This document shows, in pieces, positions 43,876 to 52,701 of a DNA stretch of 64,000 bases. The position numbers and the translations under genes are program-made. The stretch is from positions 21,593 through 85,592 of the forward strand of contig NZ_PNYB01000023.1 in the NCBI RefSeq assembly GCF_002879855.1. Reading direction: 5' to 3'. This stretch comes from Trinickia soli (GTDB lineage: Bacteria > Pseudomonadota > Gammaproteobacteria > Burkholderiales > Burkholderiaceae). The notes below the pieces were generated by a model. It was not told the DNA's origin. It ran no database searches and saw nothing but the letters and a program-made list of their open reading frames with translations. The first letter of the stretch is position 1, and the number at the start of each line of letters is the position of its first letter.

Positions 43876-45438
43876 ATGGCGAACGCGCCTTCCGCGGCGG
43901 CCGGCCAACCGGCGAGTCCCGCACCGCTCAAAGGCGGCACGCTGGCGCTGCTGACGATCGGCTTGGCCTTCGGCACTTTTATGGAAGTGCTCGACACGTC
44001 GATCGCGAACGTGGCAGTTCCCACGATTTCAGGCAGCCTCGGCGTCGCAACGAGCGATGGCACATGGGTCATTTCGTCGTACTCCGTGGCCGCGGCGATC
44101 GCGGTGCCGCTGACGGGATGGCTCGCACGGCGGGTGGGCGAAGTGCGGCTGTTCACTATGTCGGTACTGGCCTTCACGATTGCGTCTGCCTTGTGCGGGT
44201 TGGCCGCGAACTTCCCTTCGCTGATCGCCTTTCGTCTCTTGCAGGGGCTCGTCTCGGGACCGATGGTGCCGCTGTCGCAGACGATCCTGATGCGCAGCTA
44301 TCCGCCCCAAAAGCGCGGGTTGGCGCTCGGCTTATGGGCGATGACGGTGATCGTCGCGCCGATCTTCGGGCCCGTGATGGGCGGCTGGATCACCGACAAC
44401 TACGCTTGGCCCTGGATCTTCTACATCAATCTGCCGATCGGCATCATCTCGGCCTCATCGGCGTACTTCCTGCTGCGCGGACGCGAAACGCAAACGTCCA
44501 GGCAACGCATCGACGCCGTAGGGCTCGGGCTGCTCGTCATCGGCGTCTCCTGCCTGCAGATGATGCTCGACCTCGGCAAGGATCGCGACTGGTTCAATTC
44601 AACTTTTATCGTCACGCTCGCACTGATCGCGGCGGTCGCCTTGGCGTTCCTGCTCGCTTGGGAGATCACCGAGAAGACGCCCGTGATCGACTTGTCGCTG
44701 TTCAAGGACCGCAACTTCGGACTCGGTGCGCTGATCATCTTCCTCGGCTATATGACGTTTTTCGGCTCGGTCGTGATATTTCCGCTCTGGCTTCAGACGG
44801 TCATGGGCTACACAGCCGGGCTTGCCGGACTCGCGACGGCGCCCGTCGGGTTGCTTGCGCTCGTGCTGTCGCCTCTGATCGGACGCAACCTGCACCGGCT
44901 CGATTTGCGCATGGTGGCGAGCTTCGCGTTCACGGTGTTCGCCATCGTCTCGGTATGGAACGGGACGTTTACGCTCGACGTGCCGTTCAATCACGTCATC
45001 CTCCCGCGCATCGTGCAGGGTATCGGCGTGGCCTGCTTCTTCGTGCCGATGACGACGATCACGCTGTCGAGCATTCCCGACGAGCGGCTCGCGAGCGCAT
45101 CGGGACTATCGAACTTCTTGCGCACGCTCGCAGGCGCAATCGGCACGGCGATCAGCACCACCTTCTGGGAAAACGACGCGATCTACCATCACGCGGTGCT
45201 GGCCGAATCGGTCAACGCCTATTCCGCAAATACGACGGCCTATCAGCATGCACTCGGCACGCTCGGCATCACAGGCGATAGCGTCACTGCGCAGTTGAAT
45301 GCGCTCGTCACGCAGCAAGGCTACATGATGGCGACCAACGATTTCTTCCGGATCTCGTGTGCGGCGTTCGTGCTGCTGGCCGTGCTTGTCTGGATCACGA
45401 AGCCCAAGCGTGGCAGCGGACCGGCGATGGCCCATTGA
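43876..45438 (+). CDS. emrB: EmrB/QacA-family drug:H+ antiporter (DHA2, 14 TM)
   Basis: 520-aa major-facilitator exporter with 14 membrane segments. The DHA2 signatures are FMEVLDTSIANVAVPTISG (motif D1), then GWLARRVGEVRLF (motif A) and motif C-like PIFGPVMGGWITDN. The ATG at 43876 is chosen because AAGGAGA lies 7 bases upstream; the ATG at 43870 is too close. The normal HlyD/EmrA adaptor gene is not next to it, while a divergent TolC-like lipoprotein gene is. Confidence 0.93.
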   Translation: MANAPSAAAGQPASPAPLKGGTLALLTIGLAFGTFMEVLDTSIANVAVPTISGSLGVATSDGTWVISSYSVAAAIAVPLTGWLARRVGEVRLFTMSVLAFTIASALCGLAANFPSLIAFRLLQGLVSGPMVPLSQTILMRSYPPQKRGLALGLWAMTVIVAPIFGPVMGGWITDNYAWPWIFYINLPIGIISASSAYFLLRGRETQTSRQRIDAVGLGLLVIGVSCLQMMLDLGKDRDWFNSTFIVTLALIAAVALAFLLAWEITEKTPVIDLSLFKDRNFGLGALIIFLGYMTFFGSVVIFPLWLQTVMGYTAGLAGLATAPVGLLALVLSPLIGRNLHRLDLRMVASFAFTVFAIVSVWNGTFTLDVPFNHVILPRIVQGIGVACFFVPMTTITLSSIPDERLASASGLSNFLRTLAGAIGTAISTTFWENDAIYHHAVLAESVNAYSANTTAYQHALGTLGITGDSVTAQLNALVTQQGYMMATNDFFRISCAAFVLLAVLVWITKPKRGSGPAMAH

Positions 45439-45505
45439 CGTTCGGCGGTAGGCGCCGTGACGGGTGCCATTGCGCGTGCCGTGACGTGCGCGATGACGTG
45501 CGCCG

Positions 45506-45988
45506 TCATTGCGTGGTTTGCGACTGCGCCGCCCCGTCGCCGTCCGTCCCCGATTTGACGAATTGTTTGAAGCTCGCCGCCGCCTGCCACGGATTGGGCT
45601 TGCAGCCGACGAGCGGACGATCGCAGTGGGCCGCGAAACCGATCGTCGACGAGCCGTCGGGGTTGCGCGCGCGCGTGACCTGGAACGCGGGAGCGCCGCT
45701 GCCGCCTCCCGGGCCGGCCGTTTGAATGACGTCGGCGCTATCGGTCTGCAACGGGTATTGGGCGTGCTGGACGATCCATTGTCGAGCGCGCTGCCACCAC
45801 AGCGAGCATTGATCGCCCCGACACACGAGCGGCGTCGTTGCGATCTGCATGGTTTCGGGTTGGACCTGATTCGTCGGCGCACATCCGGCGAGGAGCGCGC
45901 CAGCGATCGCGATGGCGGTCGCGCCTCTCGCTGTGCCTGCCTTCACGTTTCGCTTCGTGCTTGCTCTCGCGCTTGCCTTCGTCCTCAT
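45506..45988 (-). CDS. Putative lipoprotein of unknown function
   Basis: 160-aa predicted lipoprotein: positively charged N-terminus with Arg/Lys, a hydrophobic stretch AIAIAGALLAGC with the lipidation cysteine near residue 36, then a mature part with cysteines in LVCRGDQCSLWWQRARQW and FAAHCDRPLVGCKPNPW. It ends in a Gln/Thr-rich tail. Not recognised as a known family. It is convergent with the EmrB-type gene and co-directional with gshA. Confidence 0.7.
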   Translation of the reverse strand: MRTKASARASTKRNVKAGTARGATAIAIAGALLAGCAPTNQVQPETMQIATTPLVCRGDQCSLWWQRARQWIVQHAQYPLQTDSADVIQTAGPGGGSGAPAFQVTRARNPDGSSTIGFAAHCDRPLVGCKPNPWQAAASFKQFVKSGTDGDGAAQSQTTQ

Positions 45989-46077
45989 GCCGCCGCCCTC
46001 CGTCGTTGCCCGTTCGTGGTTCGACGCGCGTCGGGCGCAGTCGTTCGTTCGAAAGGCGACGTGCAGTGCGCACGGGT

Positions 46078-47694
46078 TCAGACGCTGAAGCGCTCCAGCG
46101 TGTAGTTGCGATAGTCGTGAACGAAATCGTCGAACGACGCACCGGCATCGCGCCGTTCGAGCTCAGCCTGCTCGGCGAGCGACTGCTCGGCCAGCGCCTT
46201 GAACGCGGTCACGGCGTCGCCTTCGAGGGGGCGCGCGCGGAAGTAAGCCGCATGTGCTTCGCTTTGAGCGAGGCCGAACGCGACGAAGCTCTGCCCGCGC
46301 TCACGCATCAGACGCAGCACGCGAGCCGAAGGCGTCGTCTCGGGATCGGCCAGCTTCGCGCGCTGGGCGGCCACCGCGGCCGCATAGTCACCGCCGCCGC
46401 GCAGCGAATCGAGCGCGCGTGCGGCCGTCTCGATTCGCTCGAACAATTCATCGGCCCAGTCGCGCAGCGAAACGGCACGGCCCTCGCGTACCAGCGCGAG
46501 GCCTGGCTTGCGGCCTTCGAGCGTCACGCTGCCGAAATTGGCGTTGGCCTCGGCATAGGCCTGCGGCGGCAGTGCCGGGCTATCGTCGAGCGCGCAGACG
46601 AGCAGGTAGGCATCGAGAAAGCGAGCCGTTTCCACACTGATACCGCAGGGTTCGAACGGATCGATGTCGAGGCAGCGCGCTTCGATGTACTGAATGCCGC
46701 GCGAGGCCAGCGCATGCAGCGGGCGCTCGCCCGAGCGCGTCACGCGCTTGGGCCGGATCGTCGAATAGAACTCGTTCTCGATTTGCAGAACATTGGTGTT
46801 GATCTGGACCCAGCTGCCCTGCCGATGCGTGCCCAGTGCCTCGTACGGCGGATACGGTTCGCTGACCGCGCGCGCGAGCGCCTCGAGATAGCCGGGCAAC
46901 GTGTCGTAGTTCGGCTGCAATGCGGCTTGCGCCGTCGTGTTCGAGTAGCCGAGATCGCTCATGCGCAGGCTTGTCGCATAGGGGCGATAGAGCGTCGATT
47001 CGTCGAACGTTTCGAGCGAGTGCGCCCGCCCGCGCAGAAACGCGCGGTCGAGCGCCGGCGATGCGCCGAACAGATACATCAGCAGCCAGTTCGTGCGACG
47101 AAAATTGCGGATCAGCGCGAGATAACAGGCCGATTGGAAGTCGACGGCGCTGGCGGCACCCGAACGCTGTGCTTGGAGCAGCCGCCAGGCTTCTTCGCTC
47201 AGCGAGTAGTTGTAATGGATGCCGGCAATACATTGCATCGTGCGCCCGTAGCGCAGCGCAAGTCCGTGCCGATAGACGTGCTTGAGCCGGCCGATATTCG
47301 ACGTGCCGTATTCGGCGATCGGAATTTGGTCGTCGGCCGGCAGCGGGCCCGGCATCGAGTTGTTCCACAACAGTTCGTTGTCGAGCTGCGCGTAGACGAA
47401 GCGGTGAAGCTCGTCGAGCCGTGCGATGACCTGCTCGGGCGTAGCCTCGGCCGGCGTGATCAGTTCGAGCAGCGCTTCGGAATAGTCGGTCGTCAGCGAC
47501 GGATGCGTGAGCGCCGAGCCGAGCGCATGCGGATGCGGGGTCATCGCCAGCGCGCCGTCGTGCGTCACGCGCAGGCTCTCTTTCTCGATCCCCCGCAAAC
47601 TACGCGCGAGCACGTCCCGCGCCGCCGGCGACGTCAACACCGACAAGCGCTGCACAAATGCTTCGGATTGAAGTGGTGTTTGGATATCTGACAT
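46078..47694 (-). CDS. gshA: Glutamate-cysteine ligase
   Basis: 538-aa GshA of the proteobacterial type, which makes gamma-glutamylcysteine as the first step of glutathione synthesis. Typical features are RGIEKESLRV near residue 36, YSEALLELITP, NNSMPGPL, YNYSLSEE and GIQYIEARCLDIDPFEPCGI. The start ATG at 47694 gives MSDIQTP; an in-frame TTG further upstream would add 17 residues. It is separate from the YbdK paralogue at 21812-22930. Confidence 0.95.
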   Translation of the reverse strand: MSDIQTPLQSEAFVQRLSVLTSPAARDVLARSLRGIEKESLRVTHDGALAMTPHPHALGSALTHPSLTTDYSEALLELITPAEATPEQVIARLDELHRFVYAQLDNELLWNNSMPGPLPADDQIPIAEYGTSNIGRLKHVYRHGLALRYGRTMQCIAGIHYNYSLSEEAWRLLQAQRSGAASAVDFQSACYLALIRNFRRTNWLLMYLFGASPALDRAFLRGRAHSLETFDESTLYRPYATSLRMSDLGYSNTTAQAALQPNYDTLPGYLEALARAVSEPYPPYEALGTHRQGSWVQINTNVLQIENEFYSTIRPKRVTRSGERPLHALASRGIQYIEARCLDIDPFEPCGISVETARFLDAYLLVCALDDSPALPPQAYAEANANFGSVTLEGRKPGLALVREGRAVSLRDWADELFERIETAARALDSLRGGGDYAAAVAAQRAKLADPETTPSARVLRLMRERGQSFVAFGLAQSEAHAAYFRARPLEGDAVTAFKALAEQSLAEQAELERRDAGASFDDFVHDYRNYTLERFSV

Positions 47695-47812
47695 CGAAGC
47701 CGATCGGACGCCGGACACGGACTCTTCGCCGGCATCGCGATGCAATTATTTTTGAGTAGCGGGCACTTTAACACCGTGCCGCGAAGCTCGCTTGAAGCCA
47801 GATCCGGCGCGG

Positions 47813-48745
47813 CTAGCCGCCGCGATTCGCGCCCGCGCGATCGGCGATCTCATTCCACAGATGCATGGCGGCATAGGCGCGCCAGGGGCGCCAGGCCTCG
47901 GTGCGCGCGCGCTGGGCGGGCGCGCGCGAGAGCGTCGGATCGCGCGCCGCGATCGCCTGCATCAGCACGAGATCGGTCGCCGGAAAGGCGTCGACGTCGC
48001 GCCATGCGCGCATCGCAATGTATTCGACGGTCCAGGGGCCGATGCCGGGCAGCGCGAGCAGCGCCGCCCGCGCTTCGGCCAAGGCCTGCGCCGGTACCCG
48101 GCTCGCATGGATGTCGTCGATCGGCGCCTCGCCGCCCGCCACCGCGCGCGCGACGCCCTGCAGCGCCGCGACGCGTTTGCCGGGCATGCCGATCTGTGCG
48201 AGGTCGGCGGCGGCCAGCGCGGCCGGGCTCGGGAAACGCCAGGCGGTGCCCGCGTGCGGATGATCGTCGATGCGTTCGCCGGCGCGCATGACGACGCGTC
48301 CGATCAACGTGGTCGCGGCCTTGACGCTGACCTGCTGCCCGACGATCGCTCGCACGACGAGCTCGAAGGCCGACCACGCGCCGGGCAACCGCAGACCCGG
48401 CGCAGCTGCGACGAGCGGCGTAAACCAGGGATCGCATGCGAGATGGGCGCCGATGGCTTTGGGGTCCGCCTCGACATCGAACATCGTGGCGACGTGCGGT
48501 GCGAGCGCCTCGGTGTGGCGGCTCGCCTGCCCTTCGACGGTGACGACCAGGCGGTGCCGGCGTGGATGGCGTGCGACCGCGAGCGTGCCGCTTGCCCCGT
48601 CCCACTCGATGGCGCGGCGGTAAATGCCGTCCTCGACGGCTTCGACACCCGGCGTCGCGCGCCCTGCGAAAAAGCGCAGCACGCGCGCCCAGTCGTACGG
48701 TGCCTTGAACGGCAGCTCGAAGGTGGCGGAAAGTGCGGCGCTCAA
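47813..48745 (-). CDS. alkA: DNA-3-methyladenine glycosylase II (AlkA)
   Basis: 310-aa base-excision glycosylase: AlkA N-terminal domain followed by an HhH-GPD core, with hairpin LPGIGPWTVEYIAMRAW and the catalytic aspartate in DVDAFPATDLVL. It removes alkylated bases. The start is a TTG at 48745, in the TTGA that overlaps the stop of ada; no ATG fits the N-terminus (LSAALSATFELPF) and the upstream frame is an out-of-frame shadow of ada. It forms an operon with ada, an adaptive response to alkylation. Confidence 0.9.
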   Translation of the reverse strand: MSAALSATFELPFKAPYDWARVLRFFAGRATPGVEAVEDGIYRRAIEWDGASGTLAVARHPRRHRLVVTVEGQASRHTEALAPHVATMFDVEADPKAIGAHLACDPWFTPLVAAAPGLRLPGAWSAFELVVRAIVGQQVSVKAATTLIGRVVMRAGERIDDHPHAGTAWRFPSPAALAAADLAQIGMPGKRVAALQGVARAVAGGEAPIDDIHASRVPAQALAEARAALLALPGIGPWTVEYIAMRAWRDVDAFPATDLVLMQAIAARDPTLSRAPAQRARTEAWRPWRAYAAMHLWNEIADRAGANRGG

Positions 48746-49857
48746 GCGACGTGATCCAGGTCGCGGGAAAGGTCGGCCGCGGCATCGCCCTCGAGCGGCG
48801 CCACGCCGGCGTGCCGCGCCTCCGCCTCGAGCAACGCTGCTTTGCGCGCAAGTCCCCAGCGGTAGCCGGCTAGTGCGCCGCCCTTTTGCAGGACGCGATG
48901 GCACGGGATGGCCAGCGCGATCGGGTTCGAGGCGCACGCGCTCGCCACGGCGCGCACGGCATTGGGTACGCCGAGCGCTGCGGCAAGTTCCGTGTAGCTT
49001 CGCCTTTCGCCGTACGGAATCTGCCGAAGCGCATCCCAGACGCGCTGCCGGAAAGCCGTCGTGCTGACGTCGAGCGGAAGATCGAAGGTTTCCCGTTGGC
49101 CACGCAAATACGCGTCGATCTGTTCGATGAACGGCGCAATGCGGGCACGATCTTCGACGAGCTCGGCCTTGGCGAACGCTTCGCGCAACGATCGATGGAG
49201 TTCGGCCGCATCATCTCCGAATGCAATCCGGCATATGCCCTTCTGCGTGGCCGCGACGAGCACCTGACCCAGCGCCGTAGCGGCGCTCGCGTAGTAGACG
49301 CGCAGCCCCTCGCCCTTCTTTCGGTACGCGGTGGGCGTCATTCCCAACTCGCCGGCGACGCTGTCGTAGAGCCGCGAAGGGGAGTTGAAGCCCGCGTCGA
49401 GTGCGGCGCGCGTGACGTCTTCGCCACGTTGCAACGCCTCGCGCAGCGCAGCGCCGCGCCGAGCGGCCTGATATTCGCGCGGCGATACGCCGACGATCCG
49501 CTTGAACAGCCGCTGCAGGTGAAACGGACTCACGTGAACGGCCTCGGACAGCTGCGCGAGCGTGAGCCGCGCTTGCGGATCGGCGTCGAGCGCCGCGCAG
49601 GCGCGTTCGACGATCGTCATATCGCGCGGCAGCCCGTCGGGGCGGCAGCGCTTGCAGGGGCGAAAGCCGGCCGCGCGTGCCTCGTCGGGCGTGCCGAAGA
49701 AGGCGACATTCTCCCGGCGCGGCAGGCGCGAGGCGCACGAAGGGCGGCAGAAGACGCCCGTCGTCGCGACGGCGTAGAAGAAGGCACCGTCAGCCTGCGC
49801 GTCGCGCGCGGCGACGGCCTCCCAGCGCTCGTTTTCCGTTTGATAGGCGGTGTTCAT
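48742..49857 (-). CDS. ada: Ada: methylated-DNA-[protein]-cysteine methyltransferase and AraC-type regulator
   Basis: 371-aa three-part Ada protein. The N-terminal zinc-site/methylphosphotriester domain has cysteines in GVFCRPSCASR and RPCKRCRP; an AraC helix-turn-helix domain follows (AQLSEAVHVSPFHLQRLFKRIVGVSPREY); the C-terminal O6-alkylguanine transferase has the acceptor cysteine in NPIALAIPCHRVLQKGG. It senses and repairs alkylation and activates itself and alkA. It ends in TTGA overlapping alkA. Confidence 0.95.
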   Translation of the reverse strand: MNTAYQTENERWEAVAARDAQADGAFFYAVATTGVFCRPSCASRLPRRENVAFFGTPDEARAAGFRPCKRCRPDGLPRDMTIVERACAALDADPQARLTLAQLSEAVHVSPFHLQRLFKRIVGVSPREYQAARRGAALREALQRGEDVTRAALDAGFNSPSRLYDSVAGELGMTPTAYRKKGEGLRVYYASAATALGQVLVAATQKGICRIAFGDDAAELHRSLREAFAKAELVEDRARIAPFIEQIDAYLRGQRETFDLPLDVSTTAFRQRVWDALRQIPYGERRSYTELAAALGVPNAVRAVASACASNPIALAIPCHRVLQKGGALAGYRWGLARKAALLEAEARHAGVAPLEGDAAADLSRDLDHVA

Positions 49858-50063
49858 GATGTTTCCCCGGCATGGGTCGACTGGACGGTGTCAACTCTAT
49901 GCGTCCCTGCATAGTCACGCGCGCCGAATGTTGCGCTCTCATTCGGGCCCTCGCGCCCCCGATCGACGATCCGCTGCGGGGCGCGAAAGCGCAAGCCGGT
50001 AAGGTTCGGACCCGGTGAAACCCCGCATAGAATATTTCGTCATTTTCCGACAGAAAAAAGATA
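49858..50063. other. Intergenic region upstream of the small RNA gene
   Basis: 206 bases between ada and the small RNA promoter. The ada promoter should be here. Nothing further is recognised. Confidence 0.4.
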
Positions 50064-50092
50064 TTGCATCGCACCATCGACATGTGTATAGT
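50064..50092 (+). promoter_or_regulatory. Promoter of the small RNA
   Basis: A -35 TTGCAT (50064-50069), a 17-base spacer and a -10 TATAGT (50087-50092), predicting a start at about 50097-50100. Confidence 0.75.
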
Positions 50093-50095
50093 TGG

Positions 50096-50159
50096 AACCG
50101 TCTCCTCCATGTCTCCTCCTGATATGGATTCACCCGCTCCCTGTGAGCGGGTTTTTTTT
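50096..50159 (+). ncRNA. Small RNA with two anti-Shine-Dalgarno motifs
   Basis: About 60-65 nt RNA predicted by a sigma-70 promoter and an intrinsic terminator (ACCCGCTC/GAGCGGGT at 50132-50152 plus eight T). The 5' part carries CTCCTCC at 50102-50108 and again at 50113-50119; the second copy sits in the loop of a small hairpin with 5-bp stem TCCAT/ATGGA (50106-50110 with 50124-50128). Single-stranded CCUCC in a loop can bind Shine-Dalgarno sites of mRNAs, as in alphaproteobacterial cuckoo-type RNAs. The single short CDS of this stretch is not supported. Confidence 0.7.
50132..50159 (+). terminator. Intrinsic terminator of the small RNA
   Basis: Perfect 8-bp stem ACCCGCTC (50132-50139) with GAGCGGGT (50145-50152), loop CCTGT, then eight T residues to 50159. 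Confidence 0.92.
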
Positions 50160-50301
50160 GCCTGCGGGCGACGATTCCTCGGCCGAAGCCCGGCGTTCGC
50201 ATCGGGCCTTGCATTCCCGGCCCGCCGCTTGGCCTACACTCCTCATGCCGACCGGCGCAGCCTGGCGGCGCGCGCGTCCTCAAGTAGCGCAAAAAGGAGC
50301 C

Positions 50302-50730
50302 ATGATGAAACCGACGATTCGCGAAATCGACCATGTCGTGATCCGCGCAGCCGATCCGGCCGCGATGGCGCGTTTCTACTGCGACGCGCTCGGATGCACG
50401 ATCGAAAAGGAGCAGCCCGATATCGGCCTGACGCAACTGCGCGCGGGGCGTTCGATGATCGATCTGCTTGCGGTCGGTTCGAAGCTGGACCGCGGCGACG
50501 GCGGCCTGCCGGGGCAGGGACGCAACATGGATCATCTCTGCCTGCGCATCGAACACTACGACGCGGCGCGCCTTGCCGCTCACTTGGCCGCCCACGGCGC
50601 GCGGCTGGGGCCAGAAGGGCGTCGATATGGTGCGGACGGGTTCGGAACGTCGCTTTATCTGTTCGATCCCGAAGGCAACATGGTCGAACTGAAAGGGCCG
50701 CCCGAAGCGACGTGCACGACTTCCCTTTGA
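50302..50730 (+). CDS. VOC-family protein (glyoxalase/dioxygenase fold)
   Basis: 142-aa protein of the vicinal oxygen chelate fold, with two beta-alpha-beta-beta-beta units: EIDHVVIRAADPAAMARFYCDALG at the start and DHLCLRIEHYDAARL plus FDPEGNMVELKGP in the second half. The metal ligands (His in IDHV, Glu in MVEL) are present. The activity is unknown. An AAAAAGGAG site precedes the ATG at 50302. Confidence 0.85.
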   Translation: MMKPTIREIDHVVIRAADPAAMARFYCDALGCTIEKEQPDIGLTQLRAGRSMIDLLAVGSKLDRGDGGLPGQGRNMDHLCLRIEHYDAARLAAHLAAHGARLGPEGRRYGADGFGTSLYLFDPEGNMVELKGPPEATCTTSL

Positions 50731-50800
50731 TGTAACAACGCAAAGCGCCGGCTTACTGCCATGTCAGTGCGGCGGCACGCCGCCGGACGGGCGCCGCGGC

Positions 50801-51355
50801 TTAGTTCGCGCTGCCCGGTTTCAGCACGGTCCACTGAAGTTCGACGGGCTCCGAGTTCGCCGTCGTACAGAGCGCCGAACCGTCCTGCACGGTGAATTGC
50901 AGCCGCATCGTGCGTTCGGCCAAGCGCGCAAGCGCTTCGCCGGCGCCTTGCGCGAGCGACCAGACCTCGACGTTGCGCAGCCGCTCGACCTTGCCGCGCA
51001 CGCCGTCCCACCAGATTTGCGAAGTGCGGCCGCCGTACGCAATGACGTACACGCGCTCGGCCCGTGCGCTCGCTTTCGCCAGACGGCGCTCGTCGGGCTG
51101 TCCCACTTCGACCCAGGTTTGAATCGCACCGGTCAGGTCTTTTTCCCAGAGGTCGGGTTCGTCCGTATCGGACAGTCCCTTCGCCAGTTCGAGCCGTTCG
51201 CTCGCGAGCAAGGCAAAGGCGGCGAGGCGCACCATCATCCGCTCGTCCGTTTCTGACGGGTGACGCGCGATCGTCAACGCGTGATCGGCGTAATAGTGTC
51301 GATCCATATCGGCAATTTGGATCTCCGCTTTGTAGATCGTCGATTTAAGGGCCAT
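50801..51355 (-). CDS. yaeQ: YaeQ-family protein
   Basis: 184-aa YaeQ protein. It begins MALKSTIYKAEIQIADMDRHYYADHALTIARHPSETDERMM in family style (two stretches) and has GQPDERRLAKASARAERVYVIAYGG and the C-terminal LQFTVQDG. YaeQ proteins have a PD-(D/E)XK nuclease-like fold; the role is unclear, with links to RfaH-related transcription in E. coli. It stands alone on the minus strand. Confidence 0.93.
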   Translation of the reverse strand: MALKSTIYKAEIQIADMDRHYYADHALTIARHPSETDERMMVRLAAFALLASERLELAKGLSDTDEPDLWEKDLTGAIQTWVEVGQPDERRLAKASARAERVYVIAYGGRTSQIWWDGVRGKVERLRNVEVWSLAQGAGEALARLAERTMRLQFTVQDGSALCTTANSEPVELQWTVLKPGSAN

Positions 51356-51685
51356 GCAGCGTCAGAGAGCTCGTTTGCGGTTTGCGCGAAATCGGTCGCG
51401 TGTCGGTGCGGCGCGCGTCATTGCGCACCGCCGTCGGCGGGGATGATAGCGAAAACCGGGACGCCAATGGCAAACGGCTCGGTCTGTAGCCGAGCCGTAG
51501 TAGGTGATTACGCGGGATATGCCTATGAAGAACACGCACCAAGCCGCACGCACGCATACGGTCGCGCGCGCAACGAACGGGCGATGAACGTGCGACGAGC
51601 GTGCCGCGTAGACGCGCCCCGCAATGCGCCGGCGCGCGAGCGCCGGGCGTTATTGCCGCAGTGAAAGGTGACCCGACCGCGCCGC
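51356..51685. other. Intergenic region
   Basis: 330 bases without a gene. A 9-bp stem ACGGCTCGG/CCGAGCCGT (51474-51482 with 51490-51498, 7-base loop) could be a weak terminator for the minus-strand gene at 51686-52030, but the trailing T tract is poor. Confidence 0.4.
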
Positions 51686-52030
51686 TTACTGCTTGATGAA
51701 TTCAGCGTGCGTCCAAAGGCCCTCTGTGTCCTGATTGCCTGCGTTCACGAATTCGACGTCGCGGCCGACCACGCGCACGATGCGGAAATCGGCGTGTTCC
51801 GGCGCGGACAGGCATTGATAGCCGGAGAAGTATTCCTGCATCTTTTGCTGTTCGCCCGCTTGCGCGTGCTGATAGGCGGCGTCGAGCTTATCCTTCGATA
51901 AGCAGCCATAGGCGTTCGGCCTGAATTGGAATGTGTGTTGCGGTCGCAGGACGTCGTCTTGCGCTTGCGCTACCGTGGCCACGGCGGCCAATCCCATGAG
52001 CACCAAAAGCATGCCGGCTGGCTTTTTCAT
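51686..52030 (-). CDS. Small exported protein of unknown function
   Basis: 114-aa predicted secreted protein: signal peptide MKKPAGMLLVLMGLAAVATVAQA with cleavage before QDDVLRP, then a mature domain of about 90 residues with two cysteines (YGCLSKDKLDAAYQHAQAGEQ, YQCLSAPEH). The family is not recognised. The start ATG at 52030 follows GGAGGCATAT; an earlier ATG at 52042 lacks such a site. It stands alone on the minus strand. Confidence 0.8.
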   Translation of the reverse strand: MKKPAGMLLVLMGLAAVATVAQAQDDVLRPQHTFQFRPNAYGCLSKDKLDAAYQHAQAGEQQKMQEYFSGYQCLSAPEHADFRIVRVVGRDVEFVNAGNQDTEGLWTHAEFIKQ

Positions 52031-52701
52031 ATATGCCTCCATGCGGGTTTTCACTATGGTTAGCTATGTATTTAAAGGCAATCGAAAACCCACGTATTTC
52101 AGCCTAGAACATGCGTACAAAAGCTCAAGCACATCTTGTGTGCGTTCGCAAAAGCGACGGATTGTCGCACCCGGGCGACCCCCGTCGCAGGATGCGCTTT
52201 GACTCGCTCGAACGCTTTGTTCTCAAGGGATCGAGCGCGGCGAGCGGCACCGGGAATGACGTCCGATAAGGCTTTGCGGGAAAGGCGTCGGCCGGCGCGG
52301 GATTAAATTAAACAAATTAATAAATCCAAAAAGCATTTTGCGGCACTGCACATAAAGACGTTCAAAAAAAGCTGCTGACAATGCCGAATAACGGAATAGC
52401 TACAGGACAAAAACGATGCCTGCCGTTGCCCCGCCCTGCACCGATCATGAGCGCCGATAGGGCGCGAGTCCGTACTACGCAAAGACGTAGAAATAAAGCA
52501 TCCGATGCGAGATGGCTTGCTTTGCTGCGCGAGCCATGGATAAATCCGTTTCTCGGTCCGACGGCTTTGCATTTGCCTTGACCGGGCGAAGCAAAGCGCC
52601 CTATGCGCGCTGCCCATTTTGCGAGGTGCATCGGGTATCGCCCCAAGCGCCGCGCGGCTTCGCACCGCACATCTGTTTCCGTCACCAAGGAGAGGTTCGA
52701 A
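52031..52701. other. Long intergenic region with an AT-rich island
   Basis: 671 bases with no credible gene. The part at about 52295-52400 is strongly AT-rich (ATTAAATTAAACAAATTAAT and an A-rich run) against a GC-rich background. No tRNA, insertion-sequence end or terminator was found in it. Short frames inside lack ribosome-binding sites. Confidence 0.5.
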
